A stretch of DNA of 20,702 nt from CAZHMN01 sp964533705 (GTDB taxonomy: Bacteria > Electryoneota > B3-LCP). Under the pieces are notes generated by a model. It made no database searches and was not told the origin of the DNA. It saw only the letters and a program-made list of their open reading frames with translations. A program made the position numbers and the translations under genes. The stretch spans positions 1 through 20,702 of the forward strand of contig CAZHMN010000053.1 in the NCBI GenBank assembly GCA_964533705.1. Reading direction: 5' to 3'. Shown here piece by piece: positions 6,375 to 14,964 of the stretch. Position 1 is the stretch's first letter, and every line of letters starts with the position of its first letter.

Positions 6375-8807
6375 ATGAAAAAACTCGCCATTTTTTTACT
6401 CGCCATCCCTTTACTGGCATCTTCAATAGATGCGCAATCCTCGCGCCCGGGGCTAACCCTTCCCTCGAATTCCGGAGCTGTCACGGATAATGCCATCTCC
6501 GTATTGAGCAACCCCGCCTGGCTGGCAGCGCGATCCGGTGCTGAGGCTTTTTTCATGTTTCCGTACACCAATTCGACGTCCAGCGAGGACCTGGGATTAT
6601 TGGTGAAGCTGGGTTCACTGGGATTCGCAGGTGAGTTCGCGAACAATGACCTCGAGTCCTACAACCGCTATACTCTCGGGAAGGGCTTTAAATTGGGCGA
6701 GGGTTTCTATGCGGGGATCAGTCACACCTGGTGGCGGGTTGTGGATTGGGATGCAAGCTGGAACCTGGGATTGGGTTTCCGACCGCTGCCTTTTTTCAGC
6801 GCTGGAGCAACCGTTTTCGACTTGAATCAACCCAACCGTGGTGGGGAAGAGGTGGAACCCGCTTACAGCCTCGCGCTGGCGGTTCGTCCCTTCAATAATC
6901 ACCGCTGGACGCTGTCCGGGGATTTGCTATTCACCAAGGACAAAACCCACCATTATGGGGAAGAGTTGGATCCCCGCATCCGCCTGGAAGCCATGCCGTT
7001 CGATGGGATTAGATTAACGGGAGAGTATTTGACCGACAGCGAGTTCTTCGGCGTGGGCTTATCGCTGTCGCTGGATAATTTAACGGCAGGTGATTACCAG
7101 AGGTTCGATGATATGAGCGAGGCAGTGGACGGTGTTGGCTATTTTCAGTTGACGAGTGCCAAACATGCCAATCTCTTCTCACCCCGTTCCCATCAAATCG
7201 TAGAAGTCACTTTAGGCGGTAAAATCTTCGAAGCGATGCCTTCCTACTGGATATTCAGACCGAAAGGCAAAACCTTACGCCAACTGCGGCAGGAAATCCT
7301 CCACTATGCTGACGATCCCAGAGTTGAAGGTTTGCTGATCCGCTTCGAAGATCCGGAATGGGGCTTGGCTCAGGTGCAGCAGATCCGCCGCACTCTGGAG
7401 ACGTTCAAGATGACAGGCAAGAAGTTGATCGCCTACTCCGAAAGTTATTCCCAGAAGGATTACTATCTGGCCACCGTCTGCGATGAGATCTACCTGCTTC
7501 CCATAGGAACGGTCAACCTGAAGGGGCTTGCTGCCGTCATGGGCTATTGGAAGGGTACTCTGGATAAGCTGGGCATCGGCGTGCAGGTTGCGCGCGCTCG
7601 TGACTACAAGACCGCAGCAAACGCTTTTATCTACGAAGATACCCCCGAGGCCGAAGCGGAGATGATGAATTGGCTATTAGACGATATCTACGATCAAATC
7701 TGTGCGAAGATCGGCGAAGGACGCGGCTGGGAAATTGAAGAGGTCAAGGAAAAGATAGACCAGGGGCCCTTCATCTGCAGGCGGGCCTTGGATGCCGGGC
7801 TCGTAGATAGCCTGATATACTATGATTCCATCACCGAGAAGTTGGAAGACGATGGATACGTTTTGGTCAGCGAGAAGAGCTACTGGCGGTTTCCTGAATA
7901 CAAGGAAGAATGGCCGGACGTCCGCATTCCCAGAGTCGCTGTCATCTACGCGGAAGGGCTCATCGTACAGGGCGAGAGCAGCAGCAGTTGGTTCGGCGAT
8001 GGATACATGGGTTCGAAGACCATTGCCGAAGCGATCCGCACCGCTCGGGAAAGCAATGCCATTGATGCTATCATCTTACGCGTGGATTCGCCCGGCGGAG
8101 ACGCGATTGCTTCAGACGTTATCTTCCGTGAGGTGCATCGAACGGTCACGGATAAAGAGAACCGCAAACCCATCATCGTTTCAATGGGCAACGTCGCCGG
8201 ATCGGGCGGTTATTACATCTCCTGCGGGGCGGACACCATCATCGCCGAAGAGGGAACCATCACGGGATCCATCGGAGTCCTCGGTGGAAAGATCAATCTT
8301 GCAGGACTCTATAATAAAATATACTATAATACCAACACTTTTAAGCGAGGCGAACACGCCGATGGTTGGTCGGAATCCCGCCCCTTCACCGAAGAGGAAA
8401 TGGATATGCTCCAGGAGGCGGTTGATCAGTTCTACGAGGATTTCGTCATCCGGGTGGCGGAATCGAGGGGTCTTACCAGAGAAGAGGTGGATTCCGTCGG
8501 CCAGGGGCGCGTTTGGATGGGGAGACAGGCGCTGGATCGTCATCTCGTTGATTTGATTGGGGGGATGGAACTCGCCTTTACAGTTACCAGAGCCAAGCTG
8601 GGCGTTTCGGCGGATACGCCCATGACGCTGGAATTCTACCCAAAGCCTCGCGGCTTCTTCAGCCGGGTTACCAGCGACATTTTGAAAATAGAAAATCGGC
8701 CGTTGCCGAAAGTGTTGGAGGAGGCCATAGAACCGCTGGCATTAATCGCTGAATTCTACGACGGCAAGCCCTTGATGCTGATGCCTTATCAGATTGAAAT
8801 TGAATAG
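6375..8807 (+). CDS. sppA: Signal peptide peptidase SppA fused to an N-terminal outer-membrane-like domain
   Basis: The product has 810 residues, against about 620 for E. coli SppA. A signal peptide (MKKLAIFLLAIPLLASSIDA) opens it. Residues of roughly 22-250 form an aromatic, beta-rich segment with an NPAWLA motif (46-51), like the NPAGLA of FadL/PorV-type barrels. The SppA 67K-type part follows (about 270-810), with two ClpP/crotonase-fold repeats. The general base Lys412 is in RDYKTAANAF and the nucleophile Ser610 is in NVAGSGGYY; they are 198 residues apart, as in E. coli (Lys209, Ser409). It should therefore be an active Ser-Lys protease that clears cleaved signal peptides or other envelope substrates. 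AGGA at 6366-6369 sets the start. The TAG stop overlaps the ribosome site of the next gene, suggesting coupling. Confidence 0.93.
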   Translation: MKKLAIFLLAIPLLASSIDAQSSRPGLTLPSNSGAVTDNAISVLSNPAWLAARSGAEAFFMFPYTNSTSSEDLGLLVKLGSLGFAGEFANNDLESYNRYTLGKGFKLGEGFYAGISHTWWRVVDWDASWNLGLGFRPLPFFSAGATVFDLNQPNRGGEEVEPAYSLALAVRPFNNHRWTLSGDLLFTKDKTHHYGEELDPRIRLEAMPFDGIRLTGEYLTDSEFFGVGLSLSLDNLTAGDYQRFDDMSEAVDGVGYFQLTSAKHANLFSPRSHQIVEVTLGGKIFEAMPSYWIFRPKGKTLRQLRQEILHYADDPRVEGLLIRFEDPEWGLAQVQQIRRTLETFKMTGKKLIAYSESYSQKDYYLATVCDEIYLLPIGTVNLKGLAAVMGYWKGTLDKLGIGVQVARARDYKTAANAFIYEDTPEAEAEMMNWLLDDIYDQICAKIGEGRGWEIEEVKEKIDQGPFICRRALDAGLVDSLIYYDSITEKLEDDGYVLVSEKSYWRFPEYKEEWPDVRIPRVAVIYAEGLIVQGESSSSWFGDGYMGSKTIAEAIRTARESNAIDAIILRVDSPGGDAIASDVIFREVHRTVTDKENRKPIIVSMGNVAGSGGYYISCGADTIIAEEGTITGSIGVLGGKINLAGLYNKIYYNTNTFKRGEHADGWSESRPFTEEEMDMLQEAVDQFYEDFVIRVAESRGLTREEVDSVGQGRVWMGRQALDRHLVDLIGGMELAFTVTRAKLGVSADTPMTLEFYPKPRGFFSRVTSDILKIENRPLPKVLEEAIEPLALIAEFYDGKPLMLMPYQIEIE

Positions 8808-8816
8808 GGAAAGATT

Positions 8817-10022
8817 ATGAGCACAAGGACAGTGATGGCATATGCACTGGCTCTGATTCTGCTTTTTGCGGTTTCCGTGCAGGGTGAAGTGAGCGACCTT
8901 TACAAGAGAGCCAGAGAAGAGAAAAACGTTGACAAGGCGGTAGAACTTTACTGGCAATACTTTGGCGAAGCCAAAGGTGATTCTGCCTTTCCAGATGCCG
9001 CTTCGAATTTCGCCCGGCTGCTGGCCGGGGAGGACCGCTTTGCGGATTTGGTACGCCTCGGGGACAGATTGCTTGAACTCAAACCTCCACCCGCTTCACC
9101 CCTGAATACAATTGCCTGGGCGCTGGCGGAAGGGGATACCGCGCTGGATAAGGCTCTGAGCTACATTGAAGTCGGCGTTGCAGCCCAGAGGCAGAACATC
9201 AATCTGCCGCCGCCGTCGGATCGCTCAGAAAAAGCCTGGAAAGAGCGGGGAAACTACAGGCTGGGTTATTATCTCGATACGAAGGGATACGTACTGCTAA
9301 AACTCGATCGGGCTGAAGAAGCAAGAGAGGCCTTTTTGCAGATGGAATCCCTGATTCCCGAACCGGATTATGAGCTTTACTTACATCTGGCTATGGCAAA
9401 TAGGGAGCTTAATGAGTTCTCAGATGCTCTCAGGTGCGCCGTAAAGGCGCGCTATTACCTGGGGGACGAAGGAAATGAAGATTTAGACCGCGTGCTGAGA
9501 GAAGCCTATCTGGGCGTTCACGGCTCAACGGATGGCCTTAAGGAATATCTCGACAGCAACTTGGAAGAGATTGGTCGGCAAGAGTACGTCAAGTTGGTTG
9601 CAGACAAAGTGGATCAGTCTGCGCCGAACTTCGAACTGCAATCATTGAACGGTAATACGGTCAGGCTGGCGGATTACAGGGGTAAAATCGTTCTGCTGGA
9701 TTTCTGGGCCACCTGGTGTGGCCCTTGCAGGCGTGAACTGCCGCTGCTGCAAGGTGCTTATTCTGAATGGAAAAAACAAGGAATAGAGCTGTTGGCGATT
9801 TCGACGGACAAGGACACGGCAAAGGTGGCTCCCTTCATTGCTGAGAACCAGTACACCTTCCCGGTGCTTTTCAATAATGGAACCTCAATTGACTACGACG
9901 TGGTCGGCATTCCTACTCTGTTCGTTATAGATCAAAACGGCCGAATACAATATCGCCACGTGGGTTATCGTCCGGACATTATTGAGATCCTGGACGTGCA
10001 GATTAAAGCGCTTCGTCGCTGA
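8817..10022 (+). CDS. Exported TPR-thioredoxin (TlpA-like) protein
   Basis: This 401-residue protein starts with a signal peptide (MSTRTVMAYALALILLFAVSVQG). Residues of about 25-245 are helical with TPR-like pairs, for example YYLDTKGYVLLKLDRAEEAREAFLQM (151-176). A TlpA/ResA-type thioredoxin domain spans about 265-401. It has APNFELQSLNG, the redox motif WCGPC (Cys301, Cys304) and the cis-proline loop GIPTLFVID (Pro366). It is likely a periplasmic reductase of disulfides or a redox helper for exported proteins; the TPR part would choose the partner. AGGGA (8806-8810) lies six bases before ATG and overlaps the sppA stop. Its place between sppA and two M16 peptidases suggests a role in envelope protein handling. 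Confidence 0.9.
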   Translation: MSTRTVMAYALALILLFAVSVQGEVSDLYKRAREEKNVDKAVELYWQYFGEAKGDSAFPDAASNFARLLAGEDRFADLVRLGDRLLELKPPPASPLNTIAWALAEGDTALDKALSYIEVGVAAQRQNINLPPPSDRSEKAWKERGNYRLGYYLDTKGYVLLKLDRAEEAREAFLQMESLIPEPDYELYLHLAMANRELNEFSDALRCAVKARYYLGDEGNEDLDRVLREAYLGVHGSTDGLKEYLDSNLEEIGRQEYVKLVADKVDQSAPNFELQSLNGNTVRLADYRGKIVLLDFWATWCGPCRRELPLLQGAYSEWKKQGIELLAISTDKDTAKVAPFIAENQYTFPVLFNNGTSIDYDVVGIPTLFVIDQNGRIQYRHVGYRPDIIEILDVQIKALRR

Positions 10023-10078
10023 GATATAGAACAAGGTTTACTTAGATCATAAGAGTTGAAATTACAGTCGGAGGATGC

Positions 10079-11422
10079 ATGAAACGGCTAACGTTTGCAT
10101 TTGTCGTTCTTCTGGGCTGCGCAGTGCTCGGATTTGGCGCTGAAGAGAGTCTTCTTGAAGATTATTTAAGTGAGGACCTTCTTGGTGTCGAAGAGCATTA
10201 TCTTTCCAATGGGCTGCGCATTCTAACCTGGGAGGATCACTCTGCGCCGGTGATCAGTTACCAGGTATGGTACAACGTCGGTTCGATCAACGAGAGGCCC
10301 GGTATCACCGGCATCTCACACCTGTTCGAGCATATGATGTTCAAGGGATCGAAGAAATACGGGCCCGAGGAACACGCCAACATCATCAAAGCTCATGGCG
10401 GGAGATTGAACGCCTTTACTTCCAATGATATGACGGTTTATTTTGAGAATATTGCGGCGGACCAACTTGAACTGGTCATCGCTATGGAAGCGGAAAGACA
10501 GGCGAACCTGGCTATCACCCCCGAGAATCTGGCTTCCGAGCGTGAAGTCGTCAAGGAAGAGAGGCGCGTACGCGTCGATAACAGCGTCTTCGGCGATATG
10601 CTGGAACAGCTCTCCGCCAACGCTTTTCTGGCGCATCCCTATCAGTGGTCCGTGATCGGCTGGATGTCTGACATCAACGCCATCACGCTGGAGGACTGTA
10701 AGGAATACCACCGGATTCATTACGCTCCCAACAACGCCACGGTGGTCATCGTGGGCGATTTTGATACCGATGAGGCCCTGGAACTGATGGAAAAATATTA
10801 CGGCAAGATTCCCCGGCAGGAGCCTCCGCCGCCCGTCAGAACTGTCGAGCCCGAACAGCGGGGCGAAAGGCGGGTTTACGTACACCGGCGTGCCCAGCTT
10901 CCCATGCTTTTGGCGGGCTATCATATCCCCGACATCAACCACGAAGATATGCCCGCCCTGCAGCTTGCCGGGGACATTCTGTCGAAAGGTGAAAGTTCGC
11001 GCATCTACCGAAAAATGGTCTATGAAGATCAAATTGCCCTTTACGCGGGTGGTTCCGCCGACAATGCCAAGGATCCCAGCCTCTTTTACGCATACTGCGG
11101 AATGAATATCGGTCACGACGTCGAAGAGGGTGAGAAAGCGTTGTTTGAGATTATCGAAGGATTGGCGGATAATCCCCCGACGCCCGAAGAACTGCAAAAA
11201 GCCAAGAATCAGATGGAGGCGGAATTCATCTACGATATGCAGACCAATATGTACAAAGGGTACAATTTAGGCTTCTATCAAACAGTGGCGGGCGATTGGC
11301 GGGAGATGCTGGAATGGGTCGAGAAGTATCGGCAAGTAACCGCAGAGCAGGTTGCTGAAGTGGCTTCGAAGTATTTTACCCCCAAAAACCGCACAACGCT
11401 AATTCTCGTGCCGGAAAACTAG
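10079..11422 (+). CDS. Exported M16 zinc peptidase, catalytic subunit
   Basis: This 447-residue protein is an insulinase/processing-peptidase family member (M16B). A short signal peptide (about residues 1-20) directs export. The inverted zinc motif HLFEH is at 81-85 (His81, Glu84, His85), and the third ligand glutamate lies in EREVVKEE (154-161), the proper distance downstream, so the metal site is complete. Two M16 halves are present. In the second half, the Arg of the conserved Arg-Tyr pair is replaced (VYEDQIALY), while the neighbouring protein keeps it. The two should therefore form a heterodimer, as mitochondrial processing peptidase and bacterial paired M16B enzymes do. The ribosome site GGAGG (10070-10074) is four bases from ATG. 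Confidence 0.95.
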   Translation: MKRLTFAFVVLLGCAVLGFGAEESLLEDYLSEDLLGVEEHYLSNGLRILTWEDHSAPVISYQVWYNVGSINERPGITGISHLFEHMMFKGSKKYGPEEHANIIKAHGGRLNAFTSNDMTVYFENIAADQLELVIAMEAERQANLAITPENLASEREVVKEERRVRVDNSVFGDMLEQLSANAFLAHPYQWSVIGWMSDINAITLEDCKEYHRIHYAPNNATVVIVGDFDTDEALELMEKYYGKIPRQEPPPPVRTVEPEQRGERRVYVHRRAQLPMLLAGYHIPDINHEDMPALQLAGDILSKGESSRIYRKMVYEDQIALYAGGSADNAKDPSLFYAYCGMNIGHDVEEGEKALFEIIEGLADNPPTPEELQKAKNQMEAEFIYDMQTNMYKGYNLGFYQTVAGDWREMLEWVEKYRQVTAEQVAEVASKYFTPKNRTTLILVPEN

Positions 11423-11481
11423 GATATGACCCCAAAACCTTCCCGTGCTATAAGTGGATTTAAAAAGCTAATGGAGGAGAT

Positions 11482-12927
11482 ATGAAATCGCGTGTTTTAA
11501 ATACATTGTTGGTGCTTTTCTTCCTCTGCGGTTTGGCCATATCCTCAGGGATAGCACAGACTGAAGAGGAAATTGACGTCGTTCCCGCCTACGTTCCTCC
11601 AGCCGAGCAGGCTCTGGCGCCGGTAAAACTGCCGCCGATCAAAGAGAAAGTGCTGAAGAACGGTCTAAAAGTGATCGTCGTCGAACATCATGAACTGCCG
11701 GTCGTTTCGTTGCGGCTCATGTGCAAAGCCGGCAGCCAGTACGATCCAGCAGGGAAGGCGGGCCTTACGCGGTTTATGACGGATTTGTTGACCAAAGGAA
11801 CGGAAACACTAAGTGCCACGGAAATCGCCGATAAAATTGATTTCATCGGCGGCAGATTGAGTGCGGGCAGCAACTGGGATGCCACTTATGTCACCTGCAC
11901 GGCATTGACGAAGCATCTGCAGACTGCGTTGGAGTTGATGCAGGACGTGGTGCTGAATCCCGCTTTCAGCGATGGTGAAATCGAGCGGAACAGGCAGCAA
12001 ACGCTATCCAGCATTGAAAACGATAAAGATCGGCCCAGCACCATTGCCAACGAAGCATTCAACCGTTGGTTGTTCGGCGAACATCCCTACGCGTTTCCGA
12101 TCGAAGGAACCGAAGAAACGGTGAAATCATTCACCCGGGATGACGTCCTCAAACAGTATGAGCTCATCTTCAATCCGAACAACTCAGCTCTCTTCATTGT
12201 GGGAGATATTTCGCCGAAAAAAGCCTTCAAAATCGCCAGGGAATCATTCCAGAGTTGGCCGGAAGGATCCGTGCCGGAAGCAGTTTTTCCCATACCGGAA
12301 GCTCCTGAAGGTTATAAAGTGCGTCTGGTCAATAAACCGGACGCCACCCAGGCGCAGATCCGTTTCGGACATCTCGGCATTGCCCGCGGCAACGAAGATT
12401 ATTTCCCCGTCGTGATCATGAATTACATTTTGGGCGGCGGTGGGTTCGCTTCAAGACTGGTCAAAGTCATTCGCTCTGAAAAGGGATTGACCTATAGCGT
12501 TCGCTCGTCTTTCAGCACCCGTCTGCAGGCCGGGCCGTTCACGACTTCCACCTTCACCAAAAACGAATCCACGCTTGAAGCCATTGAGGCGATGATTGAG
12601 CTGATCAAAGAATACCAGGAGTCCGGGCCCACAGATGAGGAACTAAAGAAAGCCAAATCCTATCTAACCGGAAGTTACCCGTTGAATTTTGAAACACCGA
12701 GCAGCATCGCGGGCCAACTACAGGGTGTGGAGTTGTACGACCTCGGATCTGACTATATCGAAAAGTACCGCGATCGCGTCAATGCTGTAACAAAAGAAGA
12801 CGTCATCCGAGTGGCTCGCAAATACCTGCACTCCGATGATATGCTCTTCGTCGTGGTCAGTAAGGCGGATGAAGTCAAGGAAGACCTGGAAAAGTTGGGA
12901 CCTGTTGAAGTTCTCGAAATCGAGTAG
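11482..12927 (+). CDS. Exported M16 peptidase-like protein, non-catalytic subunit
   Basis: This 481-residue M16B homologue has a signal peptide (MKSRVLNTLLVLFFLCGLAISSGIA). At the place of HxxEH it reads RFMTD (97-101), so the zinc ligands and catalytic glutamate are lost. It retains GGGFASRL and the substrate-binding Arg331 and Tyr338 (RSEKGLTY). This is the mirror image of the preceding gene, which has the zinc site but lacks the Arg. Together they fit an active/inactive heterodimer in the periplasm that degrades or trims peptides. GGAGGA lies just before ATG with good spacing, and 59 bases separate the two genes, so they are probably one transcript. Confidence 0.94.
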   Translation: MKSRVLNTLLVLFFLCGLAISSGIAQTEEEIDVVPAYVPPAEQALAPVKLPPIKEKVLKNGLKVIVVEHHELPVVSLRLMCKAGSQYDPAGKAGLTRFMTDLLTKGTETLSATEIADKIDFIGGRLSAGSNWDATYVTCTALTKHLQTALELMQDVVLNPAFSDGEIERNRQQTLSSIENDKDRPSTIANEAFNRWLFGEHPYAFPIEGTEETVKSFTRDDVLKQYELIFNPNNSALFIVGDISPKKAFKIARESFQSWPEGSVPEAVFPIPEAPEGYKVRLVNKPDATQAQIRFGHLGIARGNEDYFPVVIMNYILGGGGFASRLVKVIRSEKGLTYSVRSSFSTRLQAGPFTTSTFTKNESTLEAIEAMIELIKEYQESGPTDEELKKAKSYLTGSYPLNFETPSSIAGQLQGVELYDLGSDYIEKYRDRVNAVTKEDVIRVARKYLHSDDMLFVVVSKADEVKEDLEKLGPVEVLEIE

Positions 12928-12977
12928 AGTTTGGCGGGTATTTGGATACGAATTAAAGCCCCCTAAGGTTGAAATAC

Positions 12978-13292
12978 ATGACTGCCATCGCCAGAGAGCT
13001 CGGATATTTGGCGAAGGATTATTCCATAGATGAAATGCAAGGTTCGGTGTTCCACCACAGCTTTCTAAAACAGCCGGAGATCCGTGAAGTTGCCAGAATT
13101 CAGAAGCTCTTTTATATCGGAGCACGAAACCACAAATGGATCCCCCTGATTCGCAAGATCGTCCGTTACAACCTGGGTCCGATCTACACTGGAATATTCT
13201 TCCTGACCTATTTTATTCGCTACATGCGAGAATCAGGGCATAGTTTCTTCAGTACTTTGATCATAGGCTTCAAGCACCTGAAGAACTACTAA
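12978..13292 (+). pseudogene. Possible C-terminal remnant of a B12-binding radical SAM protein
   Basis: The product has 104 residues from ATG 12978; a TTG at 12969 would add three. AAGG (12965-12968) stands nine bases before the ATG. The sequence GSVFHHSFLKQPEIREVARIQKLFYIG, then a basic amphipathic stretch and IYTGIFFLTYFIRYMRESGHSFF, resembles the C-terminal tail of large B12-binding radical SAM proteins, which end with such an amphipathic membrane-leaning helix region. Neither the B12 domain nor a CxxxCxxC radical SAM motif is present, and only 50 bases separate it from the M16 gene, so the rest cannot be here. It may be a decayed fragment or a small stand-alone protein that kept a start. 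A strong terminator follows directly. The homology is from memory of the family. Confidence 0.45.
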
Positions 13293-13315
13293 TCCAGAGT
13301 TTCAATCCAGAAGAC

Positions 13316-13338
13316 ACCCGGGTTTGCCCGGGTTTTTT
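13316..13338 (+). terminator. Rho-independent terminator
   Basis: ACCCGGG (13316-13322), a TTTG loop and CCCGGGT (13327-13333) form a perfect 7-bp GC-rich stem, followed by five more T residues. It closes the run of genes that began with the MoxR ATPase and separates it from selA. Confidence 0.9.
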
Positions 13339-13368
13339 ATTGCTGAAATATTTTCTCCTTGAATTTAC

Positions 13369-13397
13369 TTGCAATTGCAAAATAAATCTCGTATAAT
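13369..13397 (+). promoter_or_regulatory. Promoter of selA with a palindrome over the -35 box
   Basis: TTGCAA (13369-13374), 17 bases, then a perfect TATAAT (13392-13397). Transcription should start near 13404, about 30 bases before the ATG. The -35 is the left half of the 12-base perfect palindrome TTGCAATTGCAA (13369-13380), a possible regulator site. Confidence 0.7.
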
Positions 13398-13433
13398 CTA
13401 TAGTGCCCTTTTTTCGAGGAATCCATTTACAGT

Positions 13434-14840
13434 ATGATTGATGACGCCGTACAATCTCGTCTAAAAGAACTGCCTCAAGTTGGAAACCTCATGGAGGACA
13501 GCAACTTGCAGGAGCTGGTGACGGAATTTTCGCACGATTTGGTCAAGCGGTGCTGCATCGCGGTTCTTGAACAGAGGAGAGAGGCGATTTTATCCGGTGG
13601 GGGAGAAGCCCCGGAGCGATCTGAACTCATCGCCGAGGTTCGAAAATGCATGGAAGCATTTCTCCAACCGAGGATAAAGCGCGTCATCAATGCCACTGGC
13701 ATCCTGTTGCACACCGGATTGGGGCGGGCGCCCTTGTTGGAAGAAGTTTATAAGCGAGCTTTTGAACGGGTGCGAGGTGCCTGCGATCTCGAGCTTGATT
13801 TAGAGTCCGGCAAGCGCGGCGACCGCCAGGATAATCTGGGAGATTTGCTGCAGTTTGTAACTGGTGCTGAGAGCGCAGCGGTGGTGAACAATAATGCCGG
13901 AGCTGTCATGCTGGCGCTAAATACACTGGCCAATCGCAAGGAGACTATCGTCTCCCGGGGCCAGTTGATCGAGATCGGCGGGTCCTTCCGACTGCCCGAG
14001 GTCATGCGCAAGTCCGGTACGCGCCTGGTTGAAGTCGGAACGACCAATCGAACCTATCTTCGAGATTATCAGGAGGCTGTCGGCCCCAGGACACGAGCCA
14101 TTCTGGTGGCGCATTCGAGCAACTACCGCATTAGTGGTTTTGTGCACGAAGAGGATCTTAACAAGATTGCCCGGTTCTGCAGAAAACACGATCTCTTCCT
14201 CATTCATGACCTTGGGGGAGGCGTTCTGCTGGATTTGAAGCGTTGGAACTTACCCCGCGAACCGGTCGTCCGAGAGAGCCTCGAAGCTGGCGCCCATGTG
14301 GTCACGTTCAGCGGGGATAAGGTTCTGGGCGGCCCTCAGGCTGGGATTCTGGTTGGTGAGAGATCGGCGCTGAAGCGCATTCGCAAAAATCCGCTGATGA
14401 GAGCCCTGAGACCGGATAAGTTCACTCTTGCTCTGTTGGAAGAGACGCTGAAGCTGTATCTATCACCTGGAAAGTTACTTGAAAATCATCCGGTGCTGTC
14501 AAGATTGGCCGAAAGTTCGGATCAGGCCATAAGGAGGGCGGAAAAGATCCACCAGGCGGTTGCCGCTAAAGGCGTACCGGAAAATATGCAATTGAAGGTG
14601 GTAGCCTCTTCCGCTCAGTTGGGGTCGGGAGCTTTGCCGCTGGAAGAATTCCCCTCGGCGGCCATAAGGTTAAGAATCAAGGGTATGCCGGCAGCTCAGG
14701 TTGCCATGAGATTACGCTTGGCCGATCCGCCAGTCGTGGGTTATATCCGCAAGGATGGTGTTTATTTGGACGTCAAGGCGATCATGGAGGACGATATTGA
14801 ACCACTATCTCACGCACTCAGCGATTTATTTTACGTATAA
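13434..14840 (+). CDS. selA: L-seryl-tRNA(Sec) selenium transferase (selenocysteine synthase)
   Basis: SelA converts Ser-tRNA(Sec) to selenocysteinyl-tRNA using selenophosphate and pyridoxal phosphate; it works in the cytosol as a large ring. The 468-residue length is standard. The family blocks are all present: the N-terminal domain, INATGILLHTGLGRAPL (85-101), VVNNNAGAVMLAL, the SGDKVLGGPQAG motif in which Lys296 binds PLP (E. coli Lys295), and a C-terminal LRIKGMPAAQVAMRLR. Its presence implies that the organism makes selenoproteins. The usual partner selB and the tRNA selC are not in the window. A GAGGA sequence at 13416-13420 is 13 bases from ATG, rather far for a ribosome site. The gene has its own promoter and appears monocistronic. 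Confidence 0.97.
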   Translation: MIDDAVQSRLKELPQVGNLMEDSNLQELVTEFSHDLVKRCCIAVLEQRREAILSGGGEAPERSELIAEVRKCMEAFLQPRIKRVINATGILLHTGLGRAPLLEEVYKRAFERVRGACDLELDLESGKRGDRQDNLGDLLQFVTGAESAAVVNNNAGAVMLALNTLANRKETIVSRGQLIEIGGSFRLPEVMRKSGTRLVEVGTTNRTYLRDYQEAVGPRTRAILVAHSSNYRISGFVHEEDLNKIARFCRKHDLFLIHDLGGGVLLDLKRWNLPREPVVRESLEAGAHVVTFSGDKVLGGPQAGILVGERSALKRIRKNPLMRALRPDKFTLALLEETLKLYLSPGKLLENHPVLSRLAESSDQAIRRAEKIHQAVAAKGVPENMQLKVVASSAQLGSGALPLEEFPSAAIRLRIKGMPAAQVAMRLRLADPPVVGYIRKDGVYLDVKAIMEDDIEPLSHALSDLFYV

Positions 14841-14921
14841 CGTACAGAGACGTCAATGATCTTTTAAAAATGATTTTTTGTTTTAATATTGATTTTTACG
14901 GATTTTAACCTTATTTTATAT

Positions 14922-14949
14922 TTGTTGGATGAAATATGAGCCATATAAT
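14922..14949 (+). promoter_or_regulatory. Possible promoter of the nfeD gene
   Basis: TTGTTG (14922-14927), a 16-base spacer and a perfect TATAAT (14944-14949) predict a transcript start near 14956. That is downstream of the first in-frame ATG (14929) and just upstream of the ATG at 14965. The preceding 80 bases are very AT-rich. Confidence 0.4.
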
Positions 14950-14964
14950 ATGTCGCCAAGCGGC

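Noticed and set aside
7822..8556. 244-codon open frame on the plus strand
   Set aside because: It is a shifted frame within the catalytic C-terminal repeat of sppA, with Arg/Ser-rich composition typical of a shadow.
10316..11197. 293-codon open frame on the minus strand
   Set aside because: It lies wholly inside the M16 peptidase gene, antisense to conserved zinc-motif codons, and has no ribosome site or recognisable domains.
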